Shown here: one piece after another, positions 1-10,127 of the stretch
Layout: every line of letters starts with the position of its first letter
How positions within the stretch are numbered: the stretch's first letter is position 1
The notes under the pieces: generated by a model
Database searches by the model: none
What the model was told of the DNA's origin: nothing
Seen by the model: only the letters and a program-made list of their open reading frames with translations
Position numbers and translations under genes: made by a program
DNA from: Flavobacterium sp. ZT3R18
GTDB lineage: Bacteria; Bacteroidota; Bacteroidia; Flavobacteriales; Flavobacteriaceae
Direction: 5' to 3'
Length of the DNA stretch: 64,000 nucleotides
Assembly: GCF_007097385.1 (NCBI RefSeq)
Contig: NZ_VJZS01000007.1
Location: 124,001 to 188,000 of the forward strand

Positions 1-231
1 GGAAAACATGGTATCCGCAAAGAATTATTAGAAATAAACAAATTGACTCTTGAATATTCAGCCGCAATAGGCAGACCAAATAGCGGTCTTATTGTGATTA
101 TAAAACCAAGCAAGAATTCAAATTTTCGTAATTTGGTCGATATACTAGACGAGATGTCTATTGTAGGCGTAAATACCTACGCGATTGTTAATGCATTTAC
201 ACCAGAGGAAGTAAAGTTAATAGCTAAGTAA
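1..231 (+). CDS. ExbD/TolR-type biopolymer transport protein, C-terminal part
   Basis: The reading frame is open from base 1, so the start lies upstream of the window and about 76 residues are visible. The tail contains IVIIKPSKNSNFRNLVDILD followed by a segment ending in TYAIVNAFTPEE. This matches the periplasmic C-terminal domain of Bacteroidota ExbD proteins, which couple proton flow through ExbB to TonB. Membrane and N-terminal parts are out of view, so the family call rests on this domain alone. A strong hairpin terminator follows 17 bases after the stop, so this is the last gene of its operon. Confidence 0.75.
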   Translation, partial: GKHGIRKELLEINKLTLEYSAAIGRPNSGLIVIIKPSKNSNFRNLVDILDEMSIVGVNTYAIVNAFTPEEVKLIAK

Positions 232-247
232 ATAGAATTTTAAAAAG

Positions 248-285
248 AAATCCCCATCTTGTTTTTTACAACGAGATGGGGATTT
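248..285 (+). terminator. Rho-independent terminator after the ExbD-like gene
   Basis: A 16-bp stem (248-263 with 270-285, one G-T pair) built on AATCCCCATCT/AGATGGGGATT closes a 6-base loop and is followed by a T-rich run. It ends the upstream plus-strand gene. Confidence 0.85.
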
Positions 286-369
286 TTATATTCAATTATA
301 GTTCGATTTACGTTTGCTATTTCGATAATTACTTGGATAATTTTTGATTTAATTAAAAGGTATTTCTCA

Positions 370-600
370 TTACAAAGAATCTAATTTCTTCATAAAATGG
401 TCATTCAAAATTGCGATTTCTGGATTCTGTAAATATTCGTTGTAACGACGCTCTGATTCGATTTGTTGCCATTGAGGAATATCATTTTCTGAATTACAAG
501 GCAAAATAATAACTTCTACTCTTTTTGCAGTAAAATCTTTTGGATGTACAACGTTGAAAGTATGGTCTTTGACTTCAATAATTTATTTTATAGCTTGCAT
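370..600 (-). pseudogene. Small antitoxin-like gene broken by an early stop codon
   Basis: On the minus strand an ATG at 598-600 begins a 76-codon frame that reads MQAIK, then TAA, then a well-formed protein containing KDFTAKRVEVIILPCNSEN and QQIESERRYNEYL, ending at 370-372. The pattern of a short beta-strand start, KRVEVIILP and a charged helical tail is like the small antitoxin-type proteins common in Bacteroidota. After the in-frame TAA at codon 6 there is no ATG until near the C-terminus, so the gene looks inactivated by one nonsense change. No toxin gene sits beside it. The frame and stop are seen directly; the antitoxin call is inference from sequence style. Confidence 0.5.
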
Positions 601-650
601 ATCTCTGATTTTAAACAAATTCACAAAAAATAATAATTAAAATGACGCAC

Positions 651-677
651 AAAAAAAGCCCCGCAAATTGCGGGGCT
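651..677 (-). terminator. Terminator of rpsA
   Basis: Stem AGCCCCGC/GCGGGGCT (657-664 with 670-677) with a 5-base loop. Read on the minus strand it is followed by seven T residues, 24 bases after the rpsA stop. Confidence 0.9.
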
Positions 678-701
678 TCCTATATTCAAAAAATCAAGAA
701 A

Positions 702-2480
702 TTATTTTTTCTCTGATTTTTCCATTTTAGCTTTCAATGCAGCTAATACATCATTGTTATCTCCTAAAGTTGCAGCTGGTGCATTTGTAGATGATGCAGA
801 TGAAGTATTTTCAGTTACAGTTTTCACGTTTTTCTCTTCTTCTTCACGGAAGATAGCAGTGTGAGATGCAACTACTCTTTTGAATTCTTTGTTGAATTCA
901 ATTACTTTGAAATCAGCAGAATCTCCTTTTTTCAATTTCTTACCGTCTTCTTTTTCAAGGTGACGAGTAGGAATGAAAGCAACGATATCCTCTCCAAATT
1001 CTACAGTAGCTCCTTTGTCAACAATTTCAGAAATTTCACCGTTGTGGATAGTTCCTACAGCGAATGAATCTTCATACTGATCCCAAGGATTAGCAGTAGT
1101 TTGTTTGTGACCTAAAGATAATTTACGTCCATCAACATCTAATTCTAATACTACTACATCAAGTTTTTCACCAACATTTACAAATTCAGATGGGTGTTTG
1201 ATTTTCTTAGTCCAAGATAAGTCAGAGATGTAAATTAATCCATCAATTCCTTCTTCCAATTCTACGAAAATTCCAAAGTTTGTAAAGTTTCTAACGATAC
1301 CTGTATGTTTAGAACCTACTGGGTATTTAGAAGTAATGTCAGTCCAAGGATCTTGAGTCAATTGTTTGATACCTAATGACATTTTACGGTCATCTCTATC
1401 TAAAGTTAAGATAACAGCTTCAACAACATCTCCTACTTTTACGAAATCTTGAGCAGAACGTAAATGAGTAGACCATGACATTTCAGAAACGTGGATTAAA
1501 CCTTCAACACCTTCAGCAACTTCGATGAAAGCACCGTAATCAGCGATTACAACTACTTTACCTTTTACTTTGTCTCCAATTGCCAATTTAGCATCAAGAG
1601 CATCCCAAGGGTGAGCGTTTAATTGTTTCAATCCTAATTGAATTCTTGTTTTCTCATCATCGAAATCAAGGATTACAACGTTTAATTTTTGGTCTAATTC
1701 AAGAACTTCACTTGGGTGGTTAATACGACTCCAAGAAAGGTCAGTAATGTGAATTAATCCATCAACACCACCTAAGTCAATAAACACACCATAAGAAGTA
1801 ATGTTTTTAACAACACCTTCTAATACTTGTCCTTTTTGTAATTGACCGATGATTTCTTTTTTCTGTACTTCAATATCCGCTTCAATAAGCGCTTTATGAG
1901 AAACAACAACATTTTTGAATTCGTGGTTAATTTTTACCACTTTGAATTCCATCATTTTGTTTACATATACATCGTAGTCTCTAATTGGTTTAACATCAAT
2001 TTGAGATCCTGGTAAGAAAGCTTCAATTCCGAAAACGTCAACGATCATACCACCTTTAGTTCTGCATTTTACAAAACCATTAACGATTTCTCCTGTTTCG
2101 TTAGCCGAAATAACTCTATCCCATGATTTGATAGTACGTGCTTTTCTGTGAGATAATACCAATTGACCTGTCTTGTCCTCACGGATGTCAATTAATACTT
2201 CTACAGTATCACCTACTTTTAATGCTGGGTTGTAACGGAATTCGTTTAATGAAATAACACCTTCCGATTTTGCGTTGATATCAACGATAACGTCTCTATC
2301 TGTAATTCTAACAACTACTCCATCTACTACTTCTTCTTGATCTGTAGCAATAAATGTTTTTGAAACTAGTTCTTCGAATTCTAATAAGTTTTTCTCATCT
2401 ACTGCATCGATACCTTCTTCGAAGTTATGCCAGTTAAAATTTGCTAAAAACTCTTCTTGTGATTTTAATTGTTCAGACAT
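702..2480 (-). CDS. rpsA: 30S ribosomal protein S1
   Basis: The 592-residue protein carries tandem S1 RNA-binding domains. Recurrent blocks such as GVFIDLGGVDGLIHITDLSW, GAFIEVAEGVEGLIHVSEMS and GIFVELEEGIDGLIYISDLS show the central and C-terminal repeats; divergent repeats lie in the first 200 residues and near 480-545. S1 binds mRNA on the small ribosomal subunit and helps initiation, which matters in Bacteroidota where Shine-Dalgarno signals are weak. The C-terminus ends in a low-complexity Ser/Thr/Ala-rich tail. The gene has its own good promoter at 2599-2629 and its own terminator, so it is a single-gene transcript with a leader of about 110 bases. Confidence 0.97.
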   Translation of the reverse strand: MSEQLKSQEEFLANFNWHNFEEGIDAVDEKNLLEFEELVSKTFIATDQEEVVDGVVVRITDRDVIVDINAKSEGVISLNEFRYNPALKVGDTVEVLIDIREDKTGQLVLSHRKARTIKSWDRVISANETGEIVNGFVKCRTKGGMIVDVFGIEAFLPGSQIDVKPIRDYDVYVNKMMEFKVVKINHEFKNVVVSHKALIEADIEVQKKEIIGQLQKGQVLEGVVKNITSYGVFIDLGGVDGLIHITDLSWSRINHPSEVLELDQKLNVVILDFDDEKTRIQLGLKQLNAHPWDALDAKLAIGDKVKGKVVVIADYGAFIEVAEGVEGLIHVSEMSWSTHLRSAQDFVKVGDVVEAVILTLDRDDRKMSLGIKQLTQDPWTDITSKYPVGSKHTGIVRNFTNFGIFVELEEGIDGLIYISDLSWTKKIKHPSEFVNVGEKLDVVVLELDVDGRKLSLGHKQTTANPWDQYEDSFAVGTIHNGEISEIVDKGATVEFGEDIVAFIPTRHLEKEDGKKLKKGDSADFKVIEFNKEFKRVVASHTAIFREEEEKNVKTVTENTSSASSTNAPAATLGDNNDVLAALKAKMEKSEKK

Positions 2481-2598
2481 GCTGATTGAAAATTTGTATT
2501 CTGTGTTCTCTCGAGTTTCTTAAAGCGATAGAAAATACAGAAGTTGTTTGTATAATTAGTTGATACCTAAAGGAAACTCTTACTCACCAAAAGGTGTG

Positions 2599-2629
2599 CA
2601 AAAGTAATTCATTTATTTAATATGACAAA
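2599..2629 (-). promoter_or_regulatory. Bacteroidota-type promoter of rpsA
   Basis: Read on the minus strand, TTTG (2626-2629) is followed after 19 bases by TACTTTTG (2599-2606). This fits the Bacteroidota sigma consensus TTTG-N19-TAnnTTTG. Between it and the start codon is a leader of about 110 bases. It is the clearest promoter in the window. Confidence 0.75.
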
Positions 2630-2741
2630 ATATTTACAGCTAGATATTTATGAGTACTATAAAAAGAAGTAAAAAAGGGATTAGGAGCGAATTATTAGGC
2701 ATTCTTAGAGGTATAGTTCCCGCTGTCATTCCTATCTTTTT

Positions 2742-2966
2742 ATCCCGATGAAAAATCGGGATAAAGAAGGATATTCCCTTCCATCGGGGCTAGTTAGGTT
2801 ATATTGTGATTTATCGGTAATAACAAACGACTTAATTTTTAATCACTAAAGCTTACTAAGCGTTTCAACCATAGCCCGCGGTTTTAACCGTGGGTAACGT
2901 ATTATAAATCATCTTTTTGAAACATTAAATTTCTCTAATATTATCTCCAACGGTTGAAACCGTTGG
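2742..2966. repeat. Intergenic palindromes between rpsA and the nucleoside permease gene
   Basis: The 600-base gap holds no gene. It has a hairpin ATCCCGAT/ATCGGGAT (2742-2762) and two related hairpins in opposite orientation: CCCGCGGTT..AACCGTGGG (2875-2894) and the palindrome CCAACGGTTGAAACCGTTGG (2947-2966). Each of the last two is flanked by GGCTATG or its complement. A roughly 45-base sequence at 2788-2831 is repeated imperfectly at 2989-3033. This looks like a degenerate REP/MITE-like pair rather than regulatory sites. Confidence 0.6.
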
Positions 2967-3025
2967 CTATGACAAAATCAAAACAAAGGACTAATTAGGT
3001 TTTATTCTGATTTACCAGTAATAAT

Positions 3026-3058
3026 AAACCCGACAGGTTTTAAAAAACTGTCGGGTTT
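3026..3058 (-). terminator. Terminator of the nucleoside permease gene
   Basis: Perfect 11-bp stem AAACCCGACAG/CTGTCGGGTTT (3026-3036 with 3048-3058), 20 bases past the stop codon of the minus-strand gene. Confidence 0.8.
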
Positions 3059-3077
3059 ATTAAAAAATCAATGTGAC

Positions 3078-4454
3078 TTAATGATTCAAATTCTCAACTT
3101 CCTTCGGATTATGCTCGTGTTTGAACAAAATCGCAAAAGCAATGGCAATAATCAAGGAATAACCAGCAAAAGCCAGCCAAATCATATGCCAATCTTTCAT
3201 CATAATTACTTTATCAAACAAACCATCGGTAGTAATAGAATTTCCTTGACTTTTTACAAATTCCAACATTTTTGGATTTGTAGTATCCGTTTGTAAAAAC
3301 GAAGCCAACTCTGTCGTAGTGCTAAAAGACTTTGTAAAGAAACGATCAATCGCCCAACCCGAAGTAAAACTTCCTAGTATTGCTCCTACTCCATTGGTCA
3401 TCATCATAAACAACCCTTGAGCCGAAGAACGGTTTTTGGGATCTGTATGCGTTTCAACAAACAACGACCCTGAAATATTAAAGAAATCAAAAGCCATTCC
3501 GTACACGATACAAGACAAAATAATCATCCATAATCCTTGAACAGGATCTCCAAATGCAAAAAGTCCAAAACGCAATACCCAAGCCAGCATACTGATTAGC
3601 ATGACTTGCTTGATACCAAAACGCTTCAAGAAAAACGGAATAGCCAGTATAAATAAAGTCTCCGAAATTTGAGAAATCGACATAATAATAGTCGAATATT
3701 TTACCACAAATGAATCTGCATATTTAGGAAAATGTTTGAATTCATCCAGAAAAACATCCCCATACGCATTAGTAAGCTGTAACGCTCCACCCAAAAACAT
3801 AGAAAATATAAAGAAAAGTGCCATTTTATAATTGGCAAATAACCTAAAAGACTCTAATCCTAGAGTTTCCATCAAGGAAGCATTCTCTTTGATTAATCTT
3901 TGCGGCTTGCATGCTGGCAAAGTAAAAGAATAAAAACCTAATACAATTGCTGCAATTCCAGCAATATAGAATTGATAATCGGTAGCCTTGTTTCCCGATA
4001 AGTTGGTCATCCACATGGCAACAATAAAACCGATGGTTCCAAAAACTCGAATGGGCGGAAAACTTTTAACTACATCCAGTCCATTTGTTTTTAAGGCATT
4101 GTAAGAAATTGAATTACTCAATGCAATTGTTGGCATATAAAAACACATGGCCAAAAGCATGGTGTAAATAAAAGTAGTTGGTGTAGTAACCTCAGGCAAA
4201 TAAAACAATACAGCACCATACAATATATGAAGAACTCCGTATAGTTTTTCGGCATTGATCCATCGGTCTGCAATGATACCTGTAAGAGTAGGCATAAAAA
4301 GGGAGGCGACTCCCATTGTGCTAAAGACTAAACCAAATTGTGTTCCTTCCCAAGCCTTGGTTCCAAACCAATAATTTGCAATTGTAATCAGCCAAGCTCC
4401 CCAAACAAAAAATTGCAGAAAGCTCATTAGTGTCAACCTATTTTTAATCCCCAT
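3078..4454 (-). CDS. MFS nucleoside permease (NupG/XapB-like)
   Basis: A 458-residue membrane protein with about 12 hydrophobic segments. The start MGIKNRLTLMSFLQFFVWGA and the internal TGIIADRWINAEKL and SFPPIRVFGTIGFIVA motifs are characteristic of the nucleoside:proton symporter family of the major facilitator superfamily. It should take up nucleosides across the inner membrane. It lies 66 bases downstream of cmk on the same strand, and cytidylate kinase in the same transcript makes a pyrimidine salvage link plausible. The exact substrate cannot be read from sequence. Confidence 0.85.
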   Translation of the reverse strand: MGIKNRLTLMSFLQFFVWGAWLITIANYWFGTKAWEGTQFGLVFSTMGVASLFMPTLTGIIADRWINAEKLYGVLHILYGAVLFYLPEVTTPTTFIYTMLLAMCFYMPTIALSNSISYNALKTNGLDVVKSFPPIRVFGTIGFIVAMWMTNLSGNKATDYQFYIAGIAAIVLGFYSFTLPACKPQRLIKENASLMETLGLESFRLFANYKMALFFIFSMFLGGALQLTNAYGDVFLDEFKHFPKYADSFVVKYSTIIMSISQISETLFILAIPFFLKRFGIKQVMLISMLAWVLRFGLFAFGDPVQGLWMIILSCIVYGMAFDFFNISGSLFVETHTDPKNRSSAQGLFMMMTNGVGAILGSFTSGWAIDRFFTKSFSTTTELASFLQTDTTNPKMLEFVKSQGNSITTDGLFDKVIMMKDWHMIWLAFAGYSLIIAIAFAILFKHEHNPKEVENLNH

Positions 4455-4520
4455 GAATTGTGTTTTTATAAAAAAGTATCAGCTTGTAAAACTACTATTT
4501 AAATTGAAATTAGCAACTAT

Positions 4521-5213
4521 TTATTCCGCTTCTATAACATCATTTATTAACTCTAAAACAACATCAAATTGTTCCTTACGATTCAGGTATGAATTATCAA
4601 TTTCAATTGCATCTTCTGCCATTACCAAAGGCGAATCTTCTCTATGGGTATCTACATAATCACGGTCTACTACATTTTTAAGAACTTCTTCATACGTAAC
4701 AGCATCTCCTTTTGCTTGCAATTCATCAAAACGTCTTTGCGCACGGGTATCTGCTCCAGCAGTCATGAATATTTTGAGTTCGGCTTTAGGAAACACAACG
4801 GTTCCTATATCTCGACCGTCCATGATAATTCCTTTTTCTTTACCCATTTCCTGTTGCTGTTCGACCAATTTGGCACGCACTTCCGAAATTTCGGCTACTT
4901 TACTCACATAATTAGAAACTTCCAAGGTTCTAATTTCGGTTTCCACATTTACATCATTCAAATACATTTCGGCAAAACCCAATTCAGGATTGAATTTAAA
5001 ATTCAATTTAATAAAAGGTAAGCTATCAACTAGTTTTCCTTTATCCAAAAAATCAACTCCAATGCAATTGTTTTGCATCGCAAACAGAGCCACGGCACGA
5101 TACATAGCACCAGTATCTACATATACATATCCCAACTGTTTGGCGAGTTGTTTGGCCAAAGTGCTTTTTCCTGTGGATGAAAATCCGTCTATTGCTACGA
5201 TTATTTTTTTCAT
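4521..5213 (-). CDS. cmk: Cytidylate kinase
   Basis: The 230-residue protein starts MKKIIVAIDGFSSTGKSTLA, with a P-loop, followed by YVDTGAMYRAVALFA and the MDGRDIGTVVFPKAELKIFM block typical of bacterial CMP kinases. It phosphorylates CMP and dCMP with ATP for pyrimidine nucleotide synthesis and salvage. Length and motif order fit the family. It lies 120 bases after porQ and 66 bases before the nucleoside permease, all on the minus strand. Confidence 0.96.
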   Translation of the reverse strand: MKKIIVAIDGFSSTGKSTLAKQLAKQLGYVYVDTGAMYRAVALFAMQNNCIGVDFLDKGKLVDSLPFIKLNFKFNPELGFAEMYLNDVNVETEIRTLEVSNYVSKVAEISEVRAKLVEQQQEMGKEKGIIMDGRDIGTVVFPKAELKIFMTAGADTRAQRRFDELQAKGDAVTYEEVLKNVVDRDYVDTHREDSPLVMAEDAIEIDNSYLNRKEQFDVVLELINDVIEAE

Positions 5214-5225
5214 GTTTTACTATTT

Positions 5226-5326
5226 TGATTAAAAAAAAGTTTAGACTCTATATTCTTTGATCTATTATCTCTTCTTTATATTCTATTATCTATATTCTTT
5301 ACTCTATTTTCTTTTCTCCTCTTCTA
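5226..5326. repeat. Low-complexity spacer between porQ and cmk
   Basis: This spacer is a loose repeat of TCTATATTCTTT and TCTATTATCT units on the plus strand. It has no coding potential and resembles in style the CAGT-type simple repeats found at other gene boundaries here. Confidence 0.5.
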
Positions 5327-5333
5327 AAAAAAA

Positions 5334-6356
5334 TCATTCTCCCAAATTAATAGTCAATCCAAACAAACTCGTATTTCCCGCCAAAGTATATTTAGAATAG
5401 GAATAATTGAATTTCAGTTTGTTTAGCTTGAGACCAAACCCCAATGAAAGTCCCGAAAAATTACGCTGATCTTGAATTTGCAATTCAGCACCTCTTCTGA
5501 AATTATAGCCCAACCTAAGATTAAATGCTTTTTTAGGAAAAAGTTCGATACCAAAAATCATATGTCGCATCGCATTGTTAAACACCGAAATCTTTTCTTC
5601 TGTCACACTGCCATCTAGTGAAGTTTGTGAGCGAACAGGATTTGAGAAAGCCAAATTCCATTGCTGCAAATTCTCTAGTGTAAAGTGCCAACGGATAGGT
5701 ACATTTTGCAATTCTTGGGATACTCCTGCAATTATTTCAAAAGGTAGTTTTTCTTTGTTGCCGTCGTAAGAAGTAAACTGTGTTCCTATATTCATTACGG
5801 TTAATGCCCAATTTATATCATTTTTCTCATCGATATATATCATTCCTAAATCTACAGCAGCTCCAAAGGAATTGTAACTCTCTAAAGTAGATTCGATAAA
5901 TTTGGCATTGGCTCCTAAATGTATATCGGTATAAGGAATATTATAGGCATAACCAACGGAAAGGGCAATTTCGCTACCTGTAAATGAACTGGTAGGTAAA
6001 CCATTCTCATCATATCCATCAAATTTTCCGTAATTGATATAATTTATCCCTGCTTGAAATGTCTGTAAATGTTGATCGTACGTATAGGCGTAGGAAGCCG
6101 TTCCGTAAGTAACTTCTTTATAGTAATTCCCGTAATTTAATGCCAAATGATTATTCATTTCTTCATTTATTGTGGCAGGATTGAATAGAGCTTCATTGAC
6201 ATCATCGTCATAAATAGTAATTACTTTTCCTCCTAGGGCGGCTTGTCTGGGTGAAGTGACCAAATTTAAAAACTCATAGGTATGCTTCCCTCCTATTTGA
6301 CCGTATGATACAGTGCAAATAGAGAACAAATAAAATAACAAAAGTTTTTGGGACAT
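5334..6356 (-). CDS. porQ: Type IX secretion system protein PorQ
   Basis: A 340-residue exported beta-rich protein with signal peptide MSQKLLLFYLFSICTVSYGQ. The mature start IGGKHTYEFLNLVTSPRQAA, followed by LGGKVITIYDDDVNEALFNP, is the hallmark of PorQ, an outer-membrane component linked to the attachment complex of the type IX secretion system. The remainder alternates aromatic and polar residues as in outer-membrane beta-barrels and ends SLFGLTINLGE. Its place between lon and cmk is familiar from Flavobacteriaceae. Together with porX at 32.5 kb it shows the organism has this secretion pathway. Confidence 0.9.
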   Translation of the reverse strand: MSQKLLLFYLFSICTVSYGQIGGKHTYEFLNLVTSPRQAALGGKVITIYDDDVNEALFNPATINEEMNNHLALNYGNYYKEVTYGTASYAYTYDQHLQTFQAGINYINYGKFDGYDENGLPTSSFTGSEIALSVGYAYNIPYTDIHLGANAKFIESTLESYNSFGAAVDLGMIYIDEKNDINWALTVMNIGTQFTSYDGNKEKLPFEIIAGVSQELQNVPIRWHFTLENLQQWNLAFSNPVRSQTSLDGSVTEEKISVFNNAMRHMIFGIELFPKKAFNLRLGYNFRRGAELQIQDQRNFSGLSLGFGLKLNKLKFNYSYSKYTLAGNTSLFGLTINLGE

Positions 6357-6533
6357 GCTTAAACGCTATTTTTGACAACTAAAACGCAGTTGCGAAGATA
6401 AAATTATAAAACTATAAAACAACCTAATTAAATTTCAAAAAACAAATTCCAAATTCCAATTGCATTAATTGGAATTTGGAATTTTATAAATCATCCAAAA
6501 TAATCCGTTTCGGGATTTGAGTTCTGATTATTT

Positions 6534-8987
6534 TTATTTCAGTTCTTTAGCGTTTTTAACCTTCTCTTTGGTTATGGCCAGCTCCAAAACTTCGCTCATT
6601 TCTTTTACATAATGAAACGTAAGCCCCTCTAAATATTCGGGTTTGATCTCATCAATATCACTTTTGTTTTCATGACACAAGATGATTTCTTTGATATTGG
6701 CTCTTTTGGCAGCCAATATTTTTTCTTTTATCCCTCCTACTGGCAATACTTTTCCACGCAAAGTAATTTCTCCTGTCATTGCCAAGTTTTTCTTTACTCG
6801 TTTTTGAGTAAATAAAGAAACTAAGGAAGTCAACATCGCGATTCCTGCACTAGGTCCATCTTTAGGAGTGGCTCCTTCGGGAACGTGTAGATGAATGTTG
6901 TATTTAGTAAGTATTTCTGGGTTTAATCCCATTAATTCGGCATTCGCTTTGATGTACTCTAAAGCAATAGTTGCCGACTCTTTCATTACAGTTCCTAAAT
7001 TCCCTGTAATAGTCATCATTCCTTTACCCGGAGAAATCAATGATTCTATAAAAAGAATATCTCCTCCTACGCTTGTCCAAGCCAATCCTGTAACGACACC
7101 AGCCACATCATTGTTTTCGTATTTATCTCTCTCTAATCGAGGTACACCAAGTACTTTTATAATATCTTCGTCAGTTACTTTTTTATTGTACTCCTCTTCC
7201 ATGGCAACCGATTTTGCTGCATTTCGAATGATTTGTGCAATCTTGTTTTCTAAACCACGAACCCCTGATTCACGGGTATAGCCTTCCACAATTTTTTCCA
7301 ATTGTTTTTTGCCAATACTCAAATCTTTGGGTTTCAAACCGTGAGCTTCAAGTTGTTTAGCAAATAAATGTTTACGGGCAATTTCTACTTTTTCTTCAAT
7401 AGTATAGCCCGACATTTTTATAACTTCCATACGATCTATTAATGCGGGCTGAATAGCAGCCATATTATTAGACGTGGCGATAAACATCACTTTAGATAAA
7501 TCATACCCCATTTCGAGGAAATTATCATAAAAAGAATTGTTTTGCTCTGGATCTAAAACTTCCAATAATGCCGAAGAAGGGTCGCCGCTATGGCTAGAAG
7601 ATAATTTATCGATTTCGTCTAAAACAAATACAGGATTTGATGTTCCCGCTTTCTTTAAACTTTGAATAATTCTACCAGGCATGGCACCGATATAGGTTTT
7701 TCTATGACCACGAATCTCCGCTTCATCACGCAATCCGCCCAATGAAATGCGAACATATTCTCTACCCAACGCTTTTGCAACCGACTTACCAATTGAAGTT
7801 TTACCAACTCCAGGAGGTCCTGTCAAACAAATAATTGGAGACTTCATGTCATTTCTAAGTTTAAGGACAGCAAGATGTTCTATCATTCTCTTTTTGACAT
7901 CTTCTAATCCGAAATGATCTTTATCCAATATTTTTTGAGCATTTTTTAAATCGAAATTATCTTTAGAATATTCGCTCCACGGCAACTCTAAAAACAATTC
8001 TAAATAATTTCTTTGAATACCAAAATCTGGTGCTTGTGGATTCATGCGACGCATTTTGGACAATTCCTTTTCAAAATGTTTTTTGGTCGTTTCGTCCCAC
8101 TTTTTGGTTTTGGCTTTCTGGCTCATTTCGTCCATTTCTTCCTCCTGCGAAACGCCTCCCAATTCTTCCTGAATGGTTTTCATTTGCTGGTGCAAGAAAT
8201 ATTCTCTTTGTTGCTGATCTAAGTCAAAACGAACTTTAGATTGAATATCATTTTTCAATTCGAGTTTTTGCAACTCTATATTCATAAATCGCAGCGCTTC
8301 TAAAGCACGCTCTTTCAAACCATTAATCGATAATAAATCTTGTTTCTCTTTAACCGATAAATTCATGTTAGAAGAAACAAAACTGATTAAAAACGAAGGG
8401 CTTTCAATGTTTTTTATTGCAAATGTAGCCTCCGATGGAATATTAGGGCTTTCATTTATAATCTGAATGGCCAATTCTTTGATCGAATCAAGTATAGCAT
8501 TAAATTCAGAATCTTTTTTTGCGGGTCTTTTTTCGGGAACGTCTTTAATATTAGCCGTTAGATAGGGCTCTTCCGAAACAACTTCAGTTATTTCAAAACG
8601 TTTTTTTCCTTGTAGGATTACTGTAACATTCCCGTCAGGCATTTTTAAAACCCTAAGAATTCGGGCTACAGTTCCTATTTTATGAATATCGTCTTTTGTA
8701 GGATCTTCATCTTCTTCATTGATTTGAGAAACTACTCCAATTACTTTTCCAGCAGCATTGGCATCATTAATCAGTTTTATCGATTTATCTCTCCCTGCCG
8801 AAATAGGAATAACCACACCAGGGAACAAAACAGTATTTCGTAAAGGTAAAATAGGCAAAGAATCCGGTAATTCTTCATTATTCATTTCCTCCTCATCTTC
8901 TGGAGTTAATAGTGGAATTAATTCGGCTTCAGAATCAAATTCTTGAAGTGACAGATTGTCAATAGTAAGGATTTTATGATTTGACAT
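6534..8987 (-). CDS. lon: ATP-dependent protease Lon
   Basis: The 817-residue protein has the N-terminal substrate domain ([20 protein letters not shown], about residues 43-62), the AAA+ module with Walker [10 protein letters not shown] and Walker [11 protein letters not shown], and the C-terminal protease domain with the serine motif [11 protein letters not shown] (near residue 705) and the catalytic lysine in [13 protein letters not shown]. Lon degrades misfolded and regulatory proteins in the cytoplasm. Length fits the family. It appears to have its own promoter (9033-9040). Confidence 0.98.
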   Translation of the reverse strand: MSNHKILTIDNLSLQEFDSEAELIPLLTPEDEEEMNNEELPDSLPILPLRNTVLFPGVVIPISAGRDKSIKLINDANAAGKVIGVVSQINEEDEDPTKDDIHKIGTVARILRVLKMPDGNVTVILQGKKRFEITEVVSEEPYLTANIKDVPEKRPAKKDSEFNAILDSIKELAIQIINESPNIPSEATFAIKNIESPSFLISFVSSNMNLSVKEKQDLLSINGLKERALEALRFMNIELQKLELKNDIQSKVRFDLDQQQREYFLHQQMKTIQEELGGVSQEEEMDEMSQKAKTKKWDETTKKHFEKELSKMRRMNPQAPDFGIQRNYLELFLELPWSEYSKDNFDLKNAQKILDKDHFGLEDVKKRMIEHLAVLKLRNDMKSPIICLTGPPGVGKTSIGKSVAKALGREYVRISLGGLRDEAEIRGHRKTYIGAMPGRIIQSLKKAGTSNPVFVLDEIDKLSSSHSGDPSSALLEVLDPEQNNSFYDNFLEMGYDLSKVMFIATSNNMAAIQPALIDRMEVIKMSGYTIEEKVEIARKHLFAKQLEAHGLKPKDLSIGKKQLEKIVEGYTRESGVRGLENKIAQIIRNAAKSVAMEEEYNKKVTDEDIIKVLGVPRLERDKYENNDVAGVVTGLAWTSVGGDILFIESLISPGKGMMTITGNLGTVMKESATIALEYIKANAELMGLNPEILTKYNIHLHVPEGATPKDGPSAGIAMLTSLVSLFTQKRVKKNLAMTGEITLRGKVLPVGGIKEKILAAKRANIKEIILCHENKSDIDEIKPEYLEGLTFHYVKEMSEVLELAITKEKVKNAKELK

Positions 8988-9032
8988 AGTATAATTTAAG
9001 TCTTTTTGTCATTAATTTTTTAATTCGGAACG

Positions 9033-9040
9033 CAAATATA
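9033..9040 (-). promoter_or_regulatory. Putative -7 element of lon
   Basis: TATATTTG on the minus strand matches the TAnnTTTG element and lies about 45 bases before the lon start codon. No good TTTG element is visible upstream, so confidence is moderate. Confidence 0.45.
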
Positions 9041-9209
9041 AGGCATCACAACAATATTTTAAGATAATATTGGTGTTTAAATACAGTATTATATTTAAGA
9101 CTAAAATAAGGCAATCATTGTGCCAAAAAGTATTAATCGATAAGCAAGATTTTAATAATTCTGTTAATTATAAAAAATAAAAGAAATGACTATAATTTAA
9201 AAGCATAAA

Positions 9210-9235
9210 AAAACCCAAAAATAATTTTGGGTTTT
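9210..9235 (-). terminator. Terminator of the lipoprotein gene
   Basis: Stem AAAACCCAAAA/TTTTGGGTTTT (9210-9220 with 9225-9235) followed by T residues when read on the minus strand, just past the stop codon at 9255. Confidence 0.75.
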
Positions 9236-9254
9236 CAATTTAAATTTTAAAATG

Positions 9255-9947
9255 TTATTTTATTAGATATGATTTAAGTTCACTGACAGATCCATTAGTT
9301 TCCATCTTTATTACACCTACATTTTTAGCAATCCAATAATTTGTTATAGTTTCAGAATTAGCCTGTCCGCTAATAGAAGCGCTTTGTGTAAAACTAAATT
9401 TAATCACATCTTTAAAAGTCGTACCTTTTATTGCTAAAGCAGATCCTTTTTCTAAAATTTTTCCTGTATAAGTTACAGTTGTGACAACAGTTGGGAAATC
9501 GGGAACATTATAACTTGTCGTATGAGTGTATTTGCCACTCCAGGTTTGATTGACCTCCAAATAATCTTTTAAGATAATAAATTCATATCCTGTGATCTTA
9601 CCCGTAAAACTTCCAAAATCAATATTAATCTCTCCCATTTTAATAAAATAATCACCTTTATTTTTCTTAATCCAAACGGATGTTTGTGCATCAAGTGAAG
9701 TTGTAGCCCCAGCCATTTGATTAAATTTATAATACTTAGCTCCATCCATTTCATCAATACCTATTATTTTCATAGTGGTTTCTTCCCCATCTTGAGTAAA
9801 AATCCAATTATTATCTACTGTTGTTGGCCAATAATCACCAGTCGAATTTTGGGCAGCCGATTCCTCATTAGAAGAATCACTACTGCATGCAGTAAAAGAG
9901 AACGCTATTAAAAGCGGTAATAAAAACGAAGTTGTAAAATTTTTCAT
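9255..9947 (-). CDS. Putative lipoprotein of unknown function
   Basis: A 230-residue protein with a lipoprotein signal peptide ending in the lipobox FTAC, so cysteine near residue 21 should be lipidated. The SSDSSNEES segment after it is typical of Bacteroidota surface or periplasmic lipoproteins. The mature part is beta-rich, with a GDYWPTTVDNNWIFTQDG motif resembling small repeat lipoproteins of Flavobacteria. No enzyme motif is visible. It is divergent from the sigma-factor operon, with a 180-base AT-rich spacer between them. Confidence 0.7.
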   Translation of the reverse strand: MKNFTTSFLLPLLIAFSFTACSSDSSNEESAAQNSTGDYWPTTVDNNWIFTQDGEETTMKIIGIDEMDGAKYYKFNQMAGATTSLDAQTSVWIKKNKGDYFIKMGEINIDFGSFTGKITGYEFIILKDYLEVNQTWSGKYTHTTSYNVPDFPTVVTTVTYTGKILEKGSALAIKGTTFKDVIKFSFTQSASISGQANSETITNYWIAKNVGVIKMETNGSVSELKSYLIK

Positions 9948-10127
9948 AAATTATTTTATATTTTTATAGGTCAAAAATAACATTATTTTTATTACTAAAA
10001 AATAACATTATAATTAAGGTTTTTAAAATATAAACAATACATGTTTTTTTATTATCGTTAAAAAAAAATAACAAACTGTAACAAACCAAAAACTTTCATG
10101 TCTTTACTACAAATCATTACTATTTAA

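Noticed and set aside
8013..8239. Frames opposite lon
   Set aside because: They are antisense shadows of a strongly conserved gene.
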